A stretch of DNA of 64,000 nt from Nostoc sp. 'Peltigera membranacea cyanobiont' N6 (GCF_002949735.1 NZ_CP026681.1:1302001-1366000); one strand, 5' to 3'. Positions 35,502 to 45,402 are shown, numbered from the stretch's first letter. Translations and numbers: made by a program. Notes: a model not told the origin generated them from the letters alone.

Positions 35502-37482
35502 AAAAGTAGCCTTGTTGTATAGTTGTTTGGCGGGTGGTGGAGTCGTATTTGAGGAGATATTCGCGGGCGATCGCTTCGTTTTCTCGCAGTGTTTCCACTT
35601 CTTTCTTACCAATCTCAGTATCCGTAGATAGCAAAATTACTTGATGGCTAGCGGATGGGAAGTAACGTTCAACTAAGTTACTGCGGTGAGAGGAGTCTAG
35701 CCTCCCTAGTGGCGTATCGATTGCTACAGGTAGGCGGTGTCCAGAGACTTTGGCTAAACCCCAGAGGAATGCGATCGCCAGTAGTTGTTTTTCACCTGCT
35801 GATAAACGATGTTTAGGCACAGGTTTACCACTTAAATCATAAAGCAAAAGGCTGAAAGTCTTAGTATCAATGGTGATGCGATGCACTAAATCTGATTTAT
35901 GGAGGAGATAAAGGAAGCAGTTTTTAACTTCCTCTTCTAGTTTATTGAGTTTTCGCAGAGTTAATTTTTCACGAAAAATCTTGAGTGTATTTTGAACTTT
36001 AGCCGCAGAGGTAATGATATGTTCGCTATTTTTATGCTTAATATTTTCTACAGTATAATCACTTAATTCTCTCTTGGACTTGGCAATAATAGTTTCTAAT
36101 TCAGCTAAACGGCGGCGGATTGTTTCGTAATTTGCCTTAGCTTCAACAACTTGATTTTGTGCAGCTTCTAGTGCTTGACGCAGCTTTGTATAATCTTCTG
36201 GTGCTGCTGCTGTTTGCACCTGCCTTTCTAGAGTATGAATTTCTTCTTCTTTATTTTTGAGAATAGCTAATTTCTCTTTTGCAGAAAGTTTAGAATTTTG
36301 CAAGTGATATATAAGATTATCTAGCTGACTTAAAGTTTCATCATCGGCTAATAGCCAAGGTGCTTCTGTCTGGATAGTCTTTGCATATAAACTATCTACA
36401 TCTTGGATTAAAAATGATTGGATTTTTTCAATTTCTATCGGGGAAATTTCGACTTGATTTAGCCAAGTGAGTAAGCGCTGATCTCGTTCAAGTAACAAAT
36501 CTTTAGAAATTTGTACCTGTTGATGTCGAAATTCTTTTTCTCCCTGTGTTTGCGCCTGATTAAGCAAATTGGGAATCAATGCCAGAGGTAAAACATCAGC
36601 CGCTAATTCGCACATCGACTGACGTACTTGTTCAATTTCCGCAGTTTTTATATCCTGTTGTAGTTCTAGTTGATTGCGTTCTGCTGCAATCTTCCCACCT
36701 TCAGAAATAAATTTATCAAAGGCTTCTTGTTGCTTTTGTTCTAACTCTTCTACCTGATTTTTGAGAATTTCTACTTTCTCTTCTGTTGTTTGATAATCTT
36801 CTTGCTGCTGGGTTAACCTAGTTTCAATTTCCTCTAAGTTTGCTAAATCCTTACTATTACCAACTTCTTTAAGTTTACGGTTGACTAAGATATCTAAATC
36901 AACTGCTAAACGATCTGCCAACTCTAGTCCTAAAAGTCCGCGAATTGCATCTACTACAACTGGTGGTGGTGTTTCCTGTTCTGCAAGTTCTTTAACTTGT
37001 TCACCATCAAAGAGAAATAAGTTAGAAATCCCTAATGGCAGGAGATTTTCAATATATTCATCCCACATATTAACTAAAGCATCAGGCCATGTATCACTAT
37101 CACCTAAAATACCTAATGTATCTTTACCGTCTTTAGGATTTTTTGTCCAGCTACGAACAACACGGTATTTTATTGGTTTATCGTTTTCAATATGTTCAAA
37201 AAGTAATTCAATCCGAGTGTCTACAACTGGATCAATTTTATTGTTAACGCATTGATTGAGAAAATCACTATAACTTAAATTACCACGGGTAGAACATTGG
37301 GCACGAGCGCCATAAAGGGCGAGACGAATGGCATCCATAAGAGTAGTTTTTCCGCCGCCATTCATACCACCTAACAGGATAATTGGGTGTGAGTTTTCCT
37401 CATCAATTTTTGGGTTAAGATTGATTACCTGTTTTCCACTGTAGGGGCCAAAGTTTTGTAATACTAGTTCAAGAAATATCAT
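35497..37482 (-). CDS. dndD: DNA sulfur modification protein DndD
   Basis: 661 aa SMC/Rad50-like ATPase. Walker A GGMNGGGKT is at residues 38-46, NLFLFDGEQVKELAEQ follows at about 155, then a long coiled coil (about 200-520), the ABC signature LSAGEKQLLAIAFLW and Walker B RLPVAIDTPLGRLDSS. DndD works with DndC and DndE to exchange a backbone oxygen for sulfur. Length and motifs are normal. The four-helix gene and two heptamer arrays separate it from dndE. Confidence 0.95.
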   Translation of the reverse strand: MIFLELVLQNFGPYSGKQVINLNPKIDEENSHPIILLGGMNGGGKTTLMDAIRLALYGARAQCSTRGNLSYSDFLNQCVNNKIDPVVDTRIELLFEHIENDKPIKYRVVRSWTKNPKDGKDTLGILGDSDTWPDALVNMWDEYIENLLPLGISNLFLFDGEQVKELAEQETPPPVVVDAIRGLLGLELADRLAVDLDILVNRKLKEVGNSKDLANLEEIETRLTQQQEDYQTTEEKVEILKNQVEELEQKQQEAFDKFISEGGKIAAERNQLELQQDIKTAEIEQVRQSMCELAADVLPLALIPNLLNQAQTQGEKEFRHQQVQISKDLLLERDQRLLTWLNQVEISPIEIEKIQSFLIQDVDSLYAKTIQTEAPWLLADDETLSQLDNLIYHLQNSKLSAKEKLAILKNKEEEIHTLERQVQTAAAPEDYTKLRQALEAAQNQVVEAKANYETIRRRLAELETIIAKSKRELSDYTVENIKHKNSEHIITSAAKVQNTLKIFREKLTLRKLNKLEEEVKNCFLYLLHKSDLVHRITIDTKTFSLLLYDLSGKPVPKHRLSAGEKQLLAIAFLWGLAKVSGHRLPVAIDTPLGRLDSSHRSNLVERYFPSASHQVILLSTDTEIGKKEVETLRENEAIAREYLLKYDSTTRQTTIQQGYFW

Positions 37483-37610
37483 TAGTTTTTAAGATTAACA
37501 TGAGTTCGACAGCGATCGCAGAAGCAGAAAGTTTGTGATGAAAGGAATCGGATAAAATTAATTAGATGATTTTGTTTGACGCATTGGGAAAAAATATTGT
37601 CTATGAAATA

Positions 37611-37894
37611 TATAGCAATCCGGTTTGATTTCTGAAAAAATCTAAGTATGTGTAGGGTGTGTTATCGCGTAGTGTAACGCACCAAAGCCTTCAGATGGAT
37701 GGATGGTGCGTTAGCCAAAGGCATAACGCACCCTACGTATATGGGATTTCTAGGAAATAAATTATCCAAATGAACGAACCACGAAGGCGCAGAGAACACA
37801 GAGAGAAGAGAAATAGAGAAGATTTTTGTGTCAGTTTTGGGATATTTTTTTAGTTGGAAGTCCCTACTTCAAAAAGCAAATATGAGTCCTATAG
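37611..37894. mobile_element. MITE B, uninterrupted copy
   Basis: Left end TATAGCAATCCGGTTTGATT, right end (other strand) ATAGGACTCATATTTGCTTT. The interior shows a GGGTGTGTTATCGCG ... GCATAACGCACCC palindrome and the empty MITE A target AAAAAATCTAAGTAT at about 37635-37649. It fills much of the 474-bp gap between the dndD start and a Uma2 gene. Confidence 0.7.
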
Positions 37895-37956
37895 ATAATA
37901 CCATCACTAACTGTTAAGAAATGCGATCGCATCTGTCTCGGTGTTGGTAAGCGTGG

Positions 37957-38577
37957 CTAGATTTGCACACCTCCAGCTTGAAAAATCTGTTCGGCGGTTA
38001 AATTCAATTCTGGGAAAGTAGGCGAGACAATATGGGTATCGCCTTTAAATTGATTAACTTGGTACTCACCATCAATTAATTGATAAATGGATATAGTAGG
38101 CAGCTTAGGATTGCCAATAAACTTCCTAGCACCTATAGCCGCATAATCTATAATCCAATATTCGGGAATACCTATAGCTTCATAATCAGCTAATTTTTTG
38201 TAGTAATCATCTCGCCAATTAGTACTAACAACTTCAATAACTAAGGGAATAGATGTAGCTTGAGATACAGTTGACTCTTTTTTCCATAAAAGCTCATTCA
38301 CTAAATTTGGTCGATTGATTATTAAAATGTCTGGGGAATAAGCTGATTCACCTTCAGATGGCTTGACTAATACAGTTTTTGGAATGAAGTAAGGAAGTTT
38401 TTGTCGCCCAATTTCGATAGATATATTTAGCGCCAAAAAACCAATAACATCCTCATGATCTCCAACCGATTGTGCCATTTCAACAATCACGCCATCATGT
38501 AATTCGTATCTCCCACCCTCAGGCCGCCAAGCTGCAAAATCTTCAAAAGTTACTAATTTGTGTATGGCTTGAATCAT
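37957..38577 (-). CDS. Uma2-family putative endonuclease inside the dnd operon
   Basis: 206 aa (MIQAIHKLVTFEDFAAWRPEGGRYELHDGVIVEM). The PD-(D/E)XK-like core reads YSPDILIINRP, IPLVIEVVSTNWRDDYYKKLADYEAIGIPEYWIID; the usual ExK Lys is replaced by Val (EVV), which is common in this family. It lies 75 bp downstream of dndC and in the same orientation as dndC and dndD, so it may be co-transcribed. A connection to phosphorothioation is only positional. Confidence 0.9.
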   Translation of the reverse strand: MIQAIHKLVTFEDFAAWRPEGGRYELHDGVIVEMAQSVGDHEDVIGFLALNISIEIGRQKLPYFIPKTVLVKPSEGESAYSPDILIINRPNLVNELLWKKESTVSQATSIPLVIEVVSTNWRDDYYKKLADYEAIGIPEYWIIDYAAIGARKFIGNPKLPTISIYQLIDGEYQVNQFKGDTHIVSPTFPELNLTAEQIFQAGGVQI

Positions 38578-38652
38578 AGAACCTCACTTTTTTTAAGATA
38601 ACCCAACTTTGTCAAGCGTTCTTTAAGTAGTTTGGTTGACTCCCGTCTTCTA

Positions 38653-40338
38653 TTATTCTGAGCTTTCCTTTTTAAATTTCATACTTGCCCAAGTTTGAGG
38701 TTTTTCAGTCTCCTCTGTAGGAGGGGTTGCGGATACATTATTGTTTGAATTTACAAATACTTCATTTGTTGTATCTTTTATTTCATCCACGACCTCAGCA
38801 TCACCCAATGTCAGTTGCTTAAACTTTTCCCTGAATTTTACAACATCGCCTTGACTAATAGCTTCTCTTAAATCACGTTTTAAATGAGCATTATCAATTG
38901 CATCTTTTTGTGAGCGTGAACTTGTATCAAAACATTTCTCTAAAGTGTTGTATATTCCCGTGCGACGAGTCTTTTTGCGATATTGGTGTTCTGTATCTAA
39001 TAGCTTTGCCATGAGTTCAAAGTGCATAGTATCGCCTTCACAAATTTCTTCTAGTACTGCCCATTCATCTACACCTAACAGGCTATAATCAGCACCAGGA
39101 CGTGGGTCTGTGAACTCTTCACCAGTCACTTCTTGATAAATTCGGGGTAAGCTATCATCAAATTCGTGTTTTTCTTCTAGCCAAATGCGGCGAATTTCGC
39201 TCATCTCTTCTAGAGTAATTAAGGTGATATCGCGCATATTTTCTGGCGCGGTACGACGGGTTTTTGTTTGCGCTTCTAATAATCGTCTTAACCAATGTTC
39301 ACGCCAATATTTAGTATAAGGGCCAGGTATTGGTTCAACAGATATTTCTCCATCTTTGTTACGCTCAAAAAGTTGGACTTCACCCCAAATTCTTCTAAAA
39401 TCTCTCTTATCCCAGTCCTCTTTAATGTCTAATTCATTACGAATATCCAATAGAGGTTGCATCCATTCTTTGTCTTCATCATTCTGGATCATCGCTTCCA
39501 TCGATTTATCCTGACTCACCAATGTGCAAACCCAACAACCAAATCGGGAATCACCACAACTAGGAGTAGAAGTATCAACAACTAGAGGACACTCATTATC
39601 TGCTGTTGCACCTCGATACAAAGTAAATAAGTCTTTATTGTTTCCTCCCCAAGGATTCTGCCACTGCATCAAGTAAAGCCATACTTCATCATTACGCCAG
39701 TCTTCGATAGGAGTATAAACGAGGGAGTTAATCAAACTCGATCTAGGACTCAGGCGATCGCGCACCCGTCCTTTTTCGTGCTTTTCCATAACGGCCGCAC
39801 GTTTGTTGCTTTCAGCCTTACGCATACCTAAAACGAGAATTACTTCACCATTATCTCGAACCATGTTACGTATAAAGGTATTCGCAGGCTGTATTTTCAG
39901 CCGTTCAGTACACCACCGAAACCGCATACGCGGCGCAGGATAGCCTTTGCCAATTAAGTTTACCCAAAAGGTATCTTTGACTGCGGGATAAAGTAGATGA
40001 GTTTCAATTGGCATCCCTCTTTCTTTTGCAGCAGATGCGAGCTGCTGCATGGATGTACGAACCCAAGCAGAAACAATTGGATTTTCTACCTGAGTATCTG
40101 TCGTAATAACATGAATTGTTTTAGTTCTTTTTTCTGGAGGAAGAGCAGCGATCGCATTCCAAACGAGTTGCAATACTGCACTCGAATCTTTTCCCCAAGA
40201 CACGCCTAAAACCCAAGGTACTTGGTCTAAACAATACAATTCTTGAATTTCAGTAGTGAGAACTTGGATATAGTCCACTAACTCTGCTACAGTACGTGCT
40301 TGCTGACTTTTATTTTCTGGTTGTTGTGCTGTAGTCAT
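38653..40338 (-). CDS. dndC: DNA phosphorothioation protein DndC (PAPS reductase-like)
   Basis: 561 aa. An ATP-pyrophosphatase P-loop SWGKDS is at residues 47-52. The cysteine cluster CTERLKIQP, ECPLVVDTSTPSCGDSRFGCWVC supplies the 4Fe-4S ligands. DndC activates DNA with ATP and transfers sulfur with help of DndD and DndE. The sulfur donor enzyme (DndA or IscS) is not in this window. First gene of the minus-strand dnd unit; it shares a 162-bp divergent promoter region with dndB. Confidence 0.95.
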   Translation of the reverse strand: MTTAQQPENKSQQARTVAELVDYIQVLTTEIQELYCLDQVPWVLGVSWGKDSSAVLQLVWNAIAALPPEKRTKTIHVITTDTQVENPIVSAWVRTSMQQLASAAKERGMPIETHLLYPAVKDTFWVNLIGKGYPAPRMRFRWCTERLKIQPANTFIRNMVRDNGEVILVLGMRKAESNKRAAVMEKHEKGRVRDRLSPRSSLINSLVYTPIEDWRNDEVWLYLMQWQNPWGGNNKDLFTLYRGATADNECPLVVDTSTPSCGDSRFGCWVCTLVSQDKSMEAMIQNDEDKEWMQPLLDIRNELDIKEDWDKRDFRRIWGEVQLFERNKDGEISVEPIPGPYTKYWREHWLRRLLEAQTKTRRTAPENMRDITLITLEEMSEIRRIWLEEKHEFDDSLPRIYQEVTGEEFTDPRPGADYSLLGVDEWAVLEEICEGDTMHFELMAKLLDTEHQYRKKTRRTGIYNTLEKCFDTSSRSQKDAIDNAHLKRDLREAISQGDVVKFREKFKQLTLGDAEVVDEIKDTTNEVFVNSNNNVSATPPTEETEKPQTWASMKFKKESSE

Positions 40339-40417
40339 TTCTCCCTACCTTTAGAAACACTGGTCTAATATCTGGACATGCAGTAACACAGACAAAACTT
40401 ACTTCCGTAGTTTTCAA

Positions 40418-40435
40418 AAAGTTTTTAAAAACTTT
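40418..40435. promoter_or_regulatory. Perfect 18-bp palindrome between dndC and dndB
   Basis: AAAGTTTTTAAAAACTTT is self-complementary over its whole length and lies midway between the divergent starts (79 bp from dndC, 65 bp from dndB). DndB homologues act as repressors of dnd operons, so an operator is a reasonable inference; AT-richness of the region means chance is possible. Confidence 0.45.
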
Positions 40436-40500
40436 AGGATTGATGTACACTTTTTTAGATAATTAAACTACATATTACTATTCTGTTTTTAAAATTTAAC

Positions 40501-42099
40501 ATGAAAGATAGTGCATCTGACCCCACTGCTGACATCGCTAGAGAATACCTGGAACGGGAAAACAAGGAAAAACAGGTACTAGCTTTACTTCTAGAGAAGT
40601 TTTTAGGGAGAAAAGATCAGATTCTCGTTCAAAAAACCGAGATGGGTGGTACTGAGGCTTATGTTAGCTCTGTCACCTTGGAATGGTTCGCAGGTCGGGT
40701 TCACTTCGCCTCTGGCTTACCTCTTTTTCAAAAAAAGTATAATCCAGAGACAGAGAATATCGAGATTGACGCGGATAGTATTGATGAAATTCAGCAACGT
40801 CCCCTTGATTGGTCGCGTCAAGCGCCGCTAGTGCAGTATTTGGCGGCTCGACACAACCATAAGTTTCCGCCGGTGCTAGTAGTAATTAATCAACCGTGGG
40901 TGGATAATCCCAAAGCTGCTGAGTGGGATAGTGAAGGACGCGCCACAAAATCTACTACTGATTTCATCCCCCTAGATAAAGACGCTAAAGTAGGTCTGCT
41001 AAATATTTCTGAGGATGATGTAACTATTTATGCACTGGATGGTCAACACCGATTAATGGGTGTACAGGGATTGATGGAGTTAATCAAAACTCGTAAACTC
41101 CAGCGCTATAAAAAAGATAAAGGTGCTGATGACAGTTTTATTACAGTCAATGATTTGATAGAAAAGTACCAAGTAGACCTTGCTTACTTGCAAAATTTAC
41201 CCAAGGAAAAAATTGGTATTGAGTTCATCTGTGCGGTAGCGGCTGGGGAAACTCGCACCCAGGCGAGGCGGAGAGTGAGATCGATTTTTGTTCATGTTAA
41301 CCTGATGGCTGCACCCTTGACTAAAGGTCAGCTAACCCAGTTGAATGAAGATGATGGTTTTGCGATCGTTGCTAGAAAAATTGCAGTTACACATCCACTA
41401 TTAGAACAACGACAAGAGCGCAATCCCCGTGTTAATTGGAATAGTGCAACAGTGGCTTCCAATTCTACAGTTTTGACGACTTTGCAAGCTCTACAAGATA
41501 TGTCTGAGCGATATTTGGCTCAAAAGTTCCCTCACTGGAAACCCTTGGAGAAAGGTCTAATTCCCATGCGTCCAGAGGATGAAGAACTTGAGCAGGGAAT
41601 TGAGGAATTTAGAAAGCTATTTGATTCTTTGGCTAGTCTTTCTAGTTATAAAATTTTAGAACACGAGGATACACCAGCTTTACGCCGCTTCAGCTTTGAG
41701 AAAGATGGAGGTGAAGGAAATATGCTTTTCCGTCCAGTTGCTCAAGTTGCGTTAGCGCAAGCTATCGGAATTTTGGTTTTTAAAAAAGGTTTTTCCTTAG
41801 CAGATATTTTTAAGAAACTGCGGAAGTTTGACCAGCAAGGTGGTTTTAGTGGTATGGAATATCCTCAATCTCTTTGGTATGGGGTTTTGTATGACCCAAA
41901 TAAAAAGCGAGTGCAGGTTGCTGGACGAGATTTGGCGGCGAAATTATTGATTTACATTTTGGGTGGAGTTCAGGATCACATGGAATCTGCTGAACTTCGT
42001 AAGGCTTTGGCAGATGCTAGGACTGTTGAAGATAAAACAATAGGTTTTGATGGCGAGTTTGTTGATCCAAAAGCTGTAGGACTTCCAACGATTTTATAA
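40501..42099 (+). CDS. dndB: DGQHR-domain protein, DndB homologue
   Basis: 532 aa. The diagnostic YALDGQHRLMGVQGL is at residues 177-191, followed by IGIEFICAVAAGETRTQARRRVRSIFVHVNLMAAPLTKGQ, the DndB/DGQHR core. It is longer than the E. coli DndB (about 365 aa), with additional C-terminal sequence. DndB is not essential for sulfur insertion but controls expression and the pattern of modified sites. Divergent from dndC, convergent with the HNH gene. Confidence 0.85.
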   Translation: MKDSASDPTADIAREYLERENKEKQVLALLLEKFLGRKDQILVQKTEMGGTEAYVSSVTLEWFAGRVHFASGLPLFQKKYNPETENIEIDADSIDEIQQRPLDWSRQAPLVQYLAARHNHKFPPVLVVINQPWVDNPKAAEWDSEGRATKSTTDFIPLDKDAKVGLLNISEDDVTIYALDGQHRLMGVQGLMELIKTRKLQRYKKDKGADDSFITVNDLIEKYQVDLAYLQNLPKEKIGIEFICAVAAGETRTQARRRVRSIFVHVNLMAAPLTKGQLTQLNEDDGFAIVARKIAVTHPLLEQRQERNPRVNWNSATVASNSTVLTTLQALQDMSERYLAQKFPHWKPLEKGLIPMRPEDEELEQGIEEFRKLFDSLASLSSYKILEHEDTPALRRFSFEKDGGEGNMLFRPVAQVALAQAIGILVFKKGFSLADIFKKLRKFDQQGGFSGMEYPQSLWYGVLYDPNKKRVQVAGRDLAAKLLIYILGGVQDHMESAELRKALADARTVEDKTIGFDGEFVDPKAVGLPTIL

Positions 42100-42144
42100 C
42101 TAGCAAATTTAATGATAATTCCCAATATTCTGTGTTATTAAATT

Positions 42145-43089
42145 CTAAGACACTTGTTCTGCAATCGTTCTACTCACAAAACGATTTGAACCTAAAGGAT
42201 CATGCTCAGAGCAAATAACACGTAGATTTGTTGGGTTCATTGCACCTTCAGGATGCCTGGGAAATACAGTCAACTCTGCATTATCTACAGTCTGCTCACA
42301 ACCTCCCTCATATTCGCAGCATCTACGTACAGACAAAAGTCGAACAATCCAAAAAGGATGAGGAATACTTTGTTTACCCAATTTTGTATGATTTAATATA
42401 CGTGGTTTCAGTGCAACATCATACAAAGAAGTTCGATCACTTTTGTGAGAGTTGCACCAACCACATGCTAAACGAAGGTTATCTTCTTCATTACCACCTT
42501 TTGAAAAGGGCACAACATGGTCAACTTCAACAGAAATATGCCGTTCTGTCAAACCATTTAATCTCATGTAGTCAACAAACTGAGGAAGAGGAACTTCCTG
42601 ATAGTTGGTATATCCCAAAAACTTATTTTCAGCCCATGTGGTAAATTTATATCCACAAATCCAACAACGCTGTTCTGTTCCGTAGATATCCCATAACATT
42701 TTTCTATTTTCTAAACTCAGAGAAATGCGTTTCCTCTCCTTTCTTCGTTGAACTTCTTTATCTACTAATCTCGCAATATACTTTGTTATTTTATTTCGCT
42801 CATCCTCAGAAATGCCTGGAAAAATAAGAGGCACTCTTTTTTGAACTGTTTTTACTATGTAGGCATAGCCTTGAGAAGAATTAGCAAATATATCTGGATT
42901 GCAGATGGACTCAATAAACCACTGTGTCCACAATATATGTATATCAGCTCTTAGTAAAGTTCCTCGACCGCTCATGATAAAGTCAGGTACTCTCTGATTT
43001 GCAATGTTACTGAGACTCCTGATATCCCAAGAAGCTTCAATTTTGTCTGCTGTAGTCTCAAGAAAAAAGCTAATTTCTGCAAATTCCAT
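42145..43089 (-). CDS. HNH endonuclease, last gene of a dnd-associated operon
   Basis: 314 aa. CWICGYKF (about residue 142) and CGWCNSHKS (about 212) provide a zinc-binding Cys4, and VEVDHVVPFSKGGNEEDNLRLACGWCN is the HNH core with intact His and Asn. A second Cys cluster (RRCCEYEGGCEQ ... VICSEHDP) follows at 255-300. The N-terminal 130 residues are helical and unrecognised. It starts 14 bp after the DGQHR gene on the same strand. A nuclease acting in phosphorothioation-dependent restriction is my inference from position. Confidence 0.85.
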   Translation of the reverse strand: MEFAEISFFLETTADKIEASWDIRSLSNIANQRVPDFIMSGRGTLLRADIHILWTQWFIESICNPDIFANSSQGYAYIVKTVQKRVPLIFPGISEDERNKITKYIARLVDKEVQRRKERKRISLSLENRKMLWDIYGTEQRCWICGYKFTTWAENKFLGYTNYQEVPLPQFVDYMRLNGLTERHISVEVDHVVPFSKGGNEEDNLRLACGWCNSHKSDRTSLYDVALKPRILNHTKLGKQSIPHPFWIVRLLSVRRCCEYEGGCEQTVDNAELTVFPRHPEGAMNPTNLRVICSEHDPLGSNRFVSRTIAEQVS

Positions 43090-43103
43090 AGCTATAATGA
43101 AAC

Positions 43104-44834
43104 TTAATTGCCAAGGGGGTCACGATATTGAGTTGATCTTGGTAGTCTTTGTGGATCTTTTCTATACTCTACCCAAAGCTTTGACCACCTTTTTTTTATA
43201 CCAGGTACATCTTTTTTCACTCCTTTCAAATTCCATTCTCGGTTAAAGTAATCACGGTCAACATCTTTCAACCATTGATTAACAAGAATAGGGATATCAT
43301 TTGTACTATCGATTTTAATCTCCCGTTCACATAAAAATTGAAAGAAATCCGATGCAAGAATAGTTAATGATGTTTGGTTAAAAATATTTGACTTAACTGG
43401 AGAACCCCAGTAATGAGATGCTTCATCATTATTTCGAGAAGCTAGTTTATCACGTACTGAAGTCCAAAATAATATAAATACTTCTCTCCAACAACCATCA
43501 AGCTGACGCCAGTAGTTGAAAGCATCTTCACATTCTTCAAATTCCCAATTCTCAACAATTTTTGATTCAGGTAGGTAACAACGTCTCCATTTATCAGCAT
43601 AATCAACACTTTCATGAAAAAGTTTACCTCCTTTTAGTTCCCGAAAAATTTTGACTATAGATGCAAGAACATTCCATTTAAGACGGTCTTTACTATCTGA
43701 AGCAAGTCCTCTTTCAACTAAACCAAAAAATGGACTATTTTGAGATCGAGTCAGAAAAGTTACTGCTCTTGATTCTTCAAGCTTAATACCTGCTAACTCA
43801 AGTCTATCTGATACTCTAGTCAATTCCTCGTTAGAAAGACTAGTAGATATAATTGTTCCCAGTAAAGCAGTTTTTATCGGTGTTGCTTTTTGATTTACAA
43901 CTACAAATTGAAAAACCTGTTCTGCTGGATCTGTATTCATCAGTAGTGAAATTGGCAGTTTACGCGCCGCATCAGCTTCTATTTTTATTTGAGCTTCTTC
44001 TGCTTCAATGTTATCATCTATAATTGCTTTTTCTATTAACTCTTTATATGCATCTTGCATGACTAGTTCTTTAACAGATTTAATCGCTGCTCGAAGCCTA
44101 TGTTGTCCATCAACAACAACTATAGGGCGCAAAAACGAAATCATTGCATCTTTTGAATAGTCTAGAAATTTGTCTCCATTAAAACTATCTTTTATCTCTT
44201 CTAAAACAGAAATATAAGCAGCAACCTCTTGCCAAAAATCTAAGATATGGGATTCATCGGTTAATGAAAGACCTAAATTGCCATCATCATCTGATTCTTC
44301 AGTAATTTCTTGATCATTTTCATAAGATTCATCTTGTTCAGTCTTAAAACTATGCAATATTGCTGCACGTTGTTTAAGTTCTAATATAATTTTATCAGGG
44401 ACTATTTGAGTTACAAGTCCTGGAACTCTACGCTCTAAATCTGCTTTTACTCTTCTGAGTAAATCTAATAAGCTTAGTTTCTCTAACAATTCACTTTTTA
44501 CAGTTAGAAACCCATGTTGAATGCTCTCACCAATACTATTATCAATTTCACTTGGTTCAAAAAGAACTAATTCACTTGCTTGACGTAATGCACAAAGTAA
44601 AGGATTTTGAATTATATTCTGTTCGTTACGATAAAAATCACTAATTTCCTTGATACGTTTTTTATTTTCTTCCCGTTGGAAACCAGTCGTTTCTTTTGAT
44701 TGTTCTCCAATTTTCTTTTTCTGTGGTACACCTGCCCACATATCAATTTCTATAGCGGAAGCAGCAAAAAGTACCAGCCAATCACCAGAATTTGTTTGTC
44801 TTATACGAACGGCTTTATATTTGAAATTAGGCAT
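43104..44834 (-). CDS. Second DGQHR-domain (DndB-like) protein
   Basis: 576 aa. VVVDGQHRLRAAIKSVKE (DGQHR at residues 242-246) is followed by LPISLLMNTDPAEQVFQFVVVNQKATPIKTALLGTI, the same fold as DndB but poorly similar to the protein at 40501. The N-terminus has a long acidic, helical insert (about 150-190). It starts 13 bp after the dnd-associated protein 4 gene and ends 14 bp before the HNH gene, so the three are one operon. I see no direct indication of its target; DNA or sulfur-mark recognition is a guess. Confidence 0.85.
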   Translation of the reverse strand: MPNFKYKAVRIRQTNSGDWLVLFAASAIEIDMWAGVPQKKKIGEQSKETTGFQREENKKRIKEISDFYRNEQNIIQNPLLCALRQASELVLFEPSEIDNSIGESIQHGFLTVKSELLEKLSLLDLLRRVKADLERRVPGLVTQIVPDKIILELKQRAAILHSFKTEQDESYENDQEITEESDDDGNLGLSLTDESHILDFWQEVAAYISVLEEIKDSFNGDKFLDYSKDAMISFLRPIVVVDGQHRLRAAIKSVKELVMQDAYKELIEKAIIDDNIEAEEAQIKIEADAARKLPISLLMNTDPAEQVFQFVVVNQKATPIKTALLGTIISTSLSNEELTRVSDRLELAGIKLEESRAVTFLTRSQNSPFFGLVERGLASDSKDRLKWNVLASIVKIFRELKGGKLFHESVDYADKWRRCYLPESKIVENWEFEECEDAFNYWRQLDGCWREVFILFWTSVRDKLASRNNDEASHYWGSPVKSNIFNQTSLTILASDFFQFLCEREIKIDSTNDIPILVNQWLKDVDRDYFNREWNLKGVKKDVPGIKKRWSKLWVEYRKDPQRLPRSTQYRDPLGN

Positions 44835-44847
44835 ATTTATTCCTATG

Positions 44848-45327
44848 TTATATAAAACGACTTAAGTCAAAAGTTGCTTCTTGTTGTAGTGTTTCATTGA
44901 ATCTTTCAGTCATCAAAATTAGAAGAAGCCTTTCTGAGTAGTCTACTGCACCTCTTAACTCCTGTTGCAATATTTCAAGCCCACCATTAGCATATTCTTC
45001 AAACATACGAAGGCGTTGGTTTTCATATTTTTCGTTTTCATAAGATAAAATATTAAGCTCTTTAGCTTCAGCAATTGCTAGTAGCTTGATTATCAAATCA
45101 TATCCCTTAATTATGAAATGTTCTTGTCCGATAGGCGATGGTTCCCTTTTGGAAATCTCTCCCAAAGCCACCCGCCTTTTATGTTTTGCGCCCAAAGCTG
45201 CTGCAAACACAATCACATCAGCATAGGTTTGAAAAGGCCCTGTTCCACCATCTGAAGACGTTAATGTTAAATCCTTGACTAACTCAGCTTTATCTTTAGC
45301 AACCCTGATTCTGCCAGTTTCTGCCAT
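44848..45327 (-). CDS. DNA phosphorothioation-associated protein 4
   Basis: 159 aa (MAETGRIRVAKDKAELVKDLT). The features GTGPFQTYADVIVFAAALGAKHKRRVAL, EHFIIKGYDLIIKLLAIAEAKELNIL and EYANGGLEILQQELRG match the dnd-associated family (TIGR04062 type), which is seen almost only beside dnd genes. Mostly helical, function unknown. First gene of the three-gene operon with the DGQHR and HNH genes. Confidence 0.85.
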   Translation of the reverse strand: MAETGRIRVAKDKAELVKDLTLTSSDGGTGPFQTYADVIVFAAALGAKHKRRVALGEISKREPSPIGQEHFIIKGYDLIIKLLAIAEAKELNILSYENEKYENQRLRMFEEYANGGLEILQQELRGAVDYSERLLLILMTERFNETLQQEATFDLSRFI

Positions 45328-45370
45328 TGTTATAATATTTAACGTGTAGCTATCTTAACCGAAAGTTAGA

Positions 45371-45402
45371 AGCGATGCCTACGGCTGGCTACGCCTACGC
45401 GC
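45371..45402. repeat. Short palindromic repeat, third copy
   Basis: AGCGATGCCTACGGCTGGCT followed by ACGCCTACGCGC, related to 1245-1273 and 3901-3930, here between the broken Uma2 gene and the protein 4 gene. Confidence 0.5.

Noticed and set aside
42228..42644. 138-codon plus-strand ORF
   Set aside because: Lies antisense to the HNH nuclease gene, whose zinc and HNH motifs are clear.
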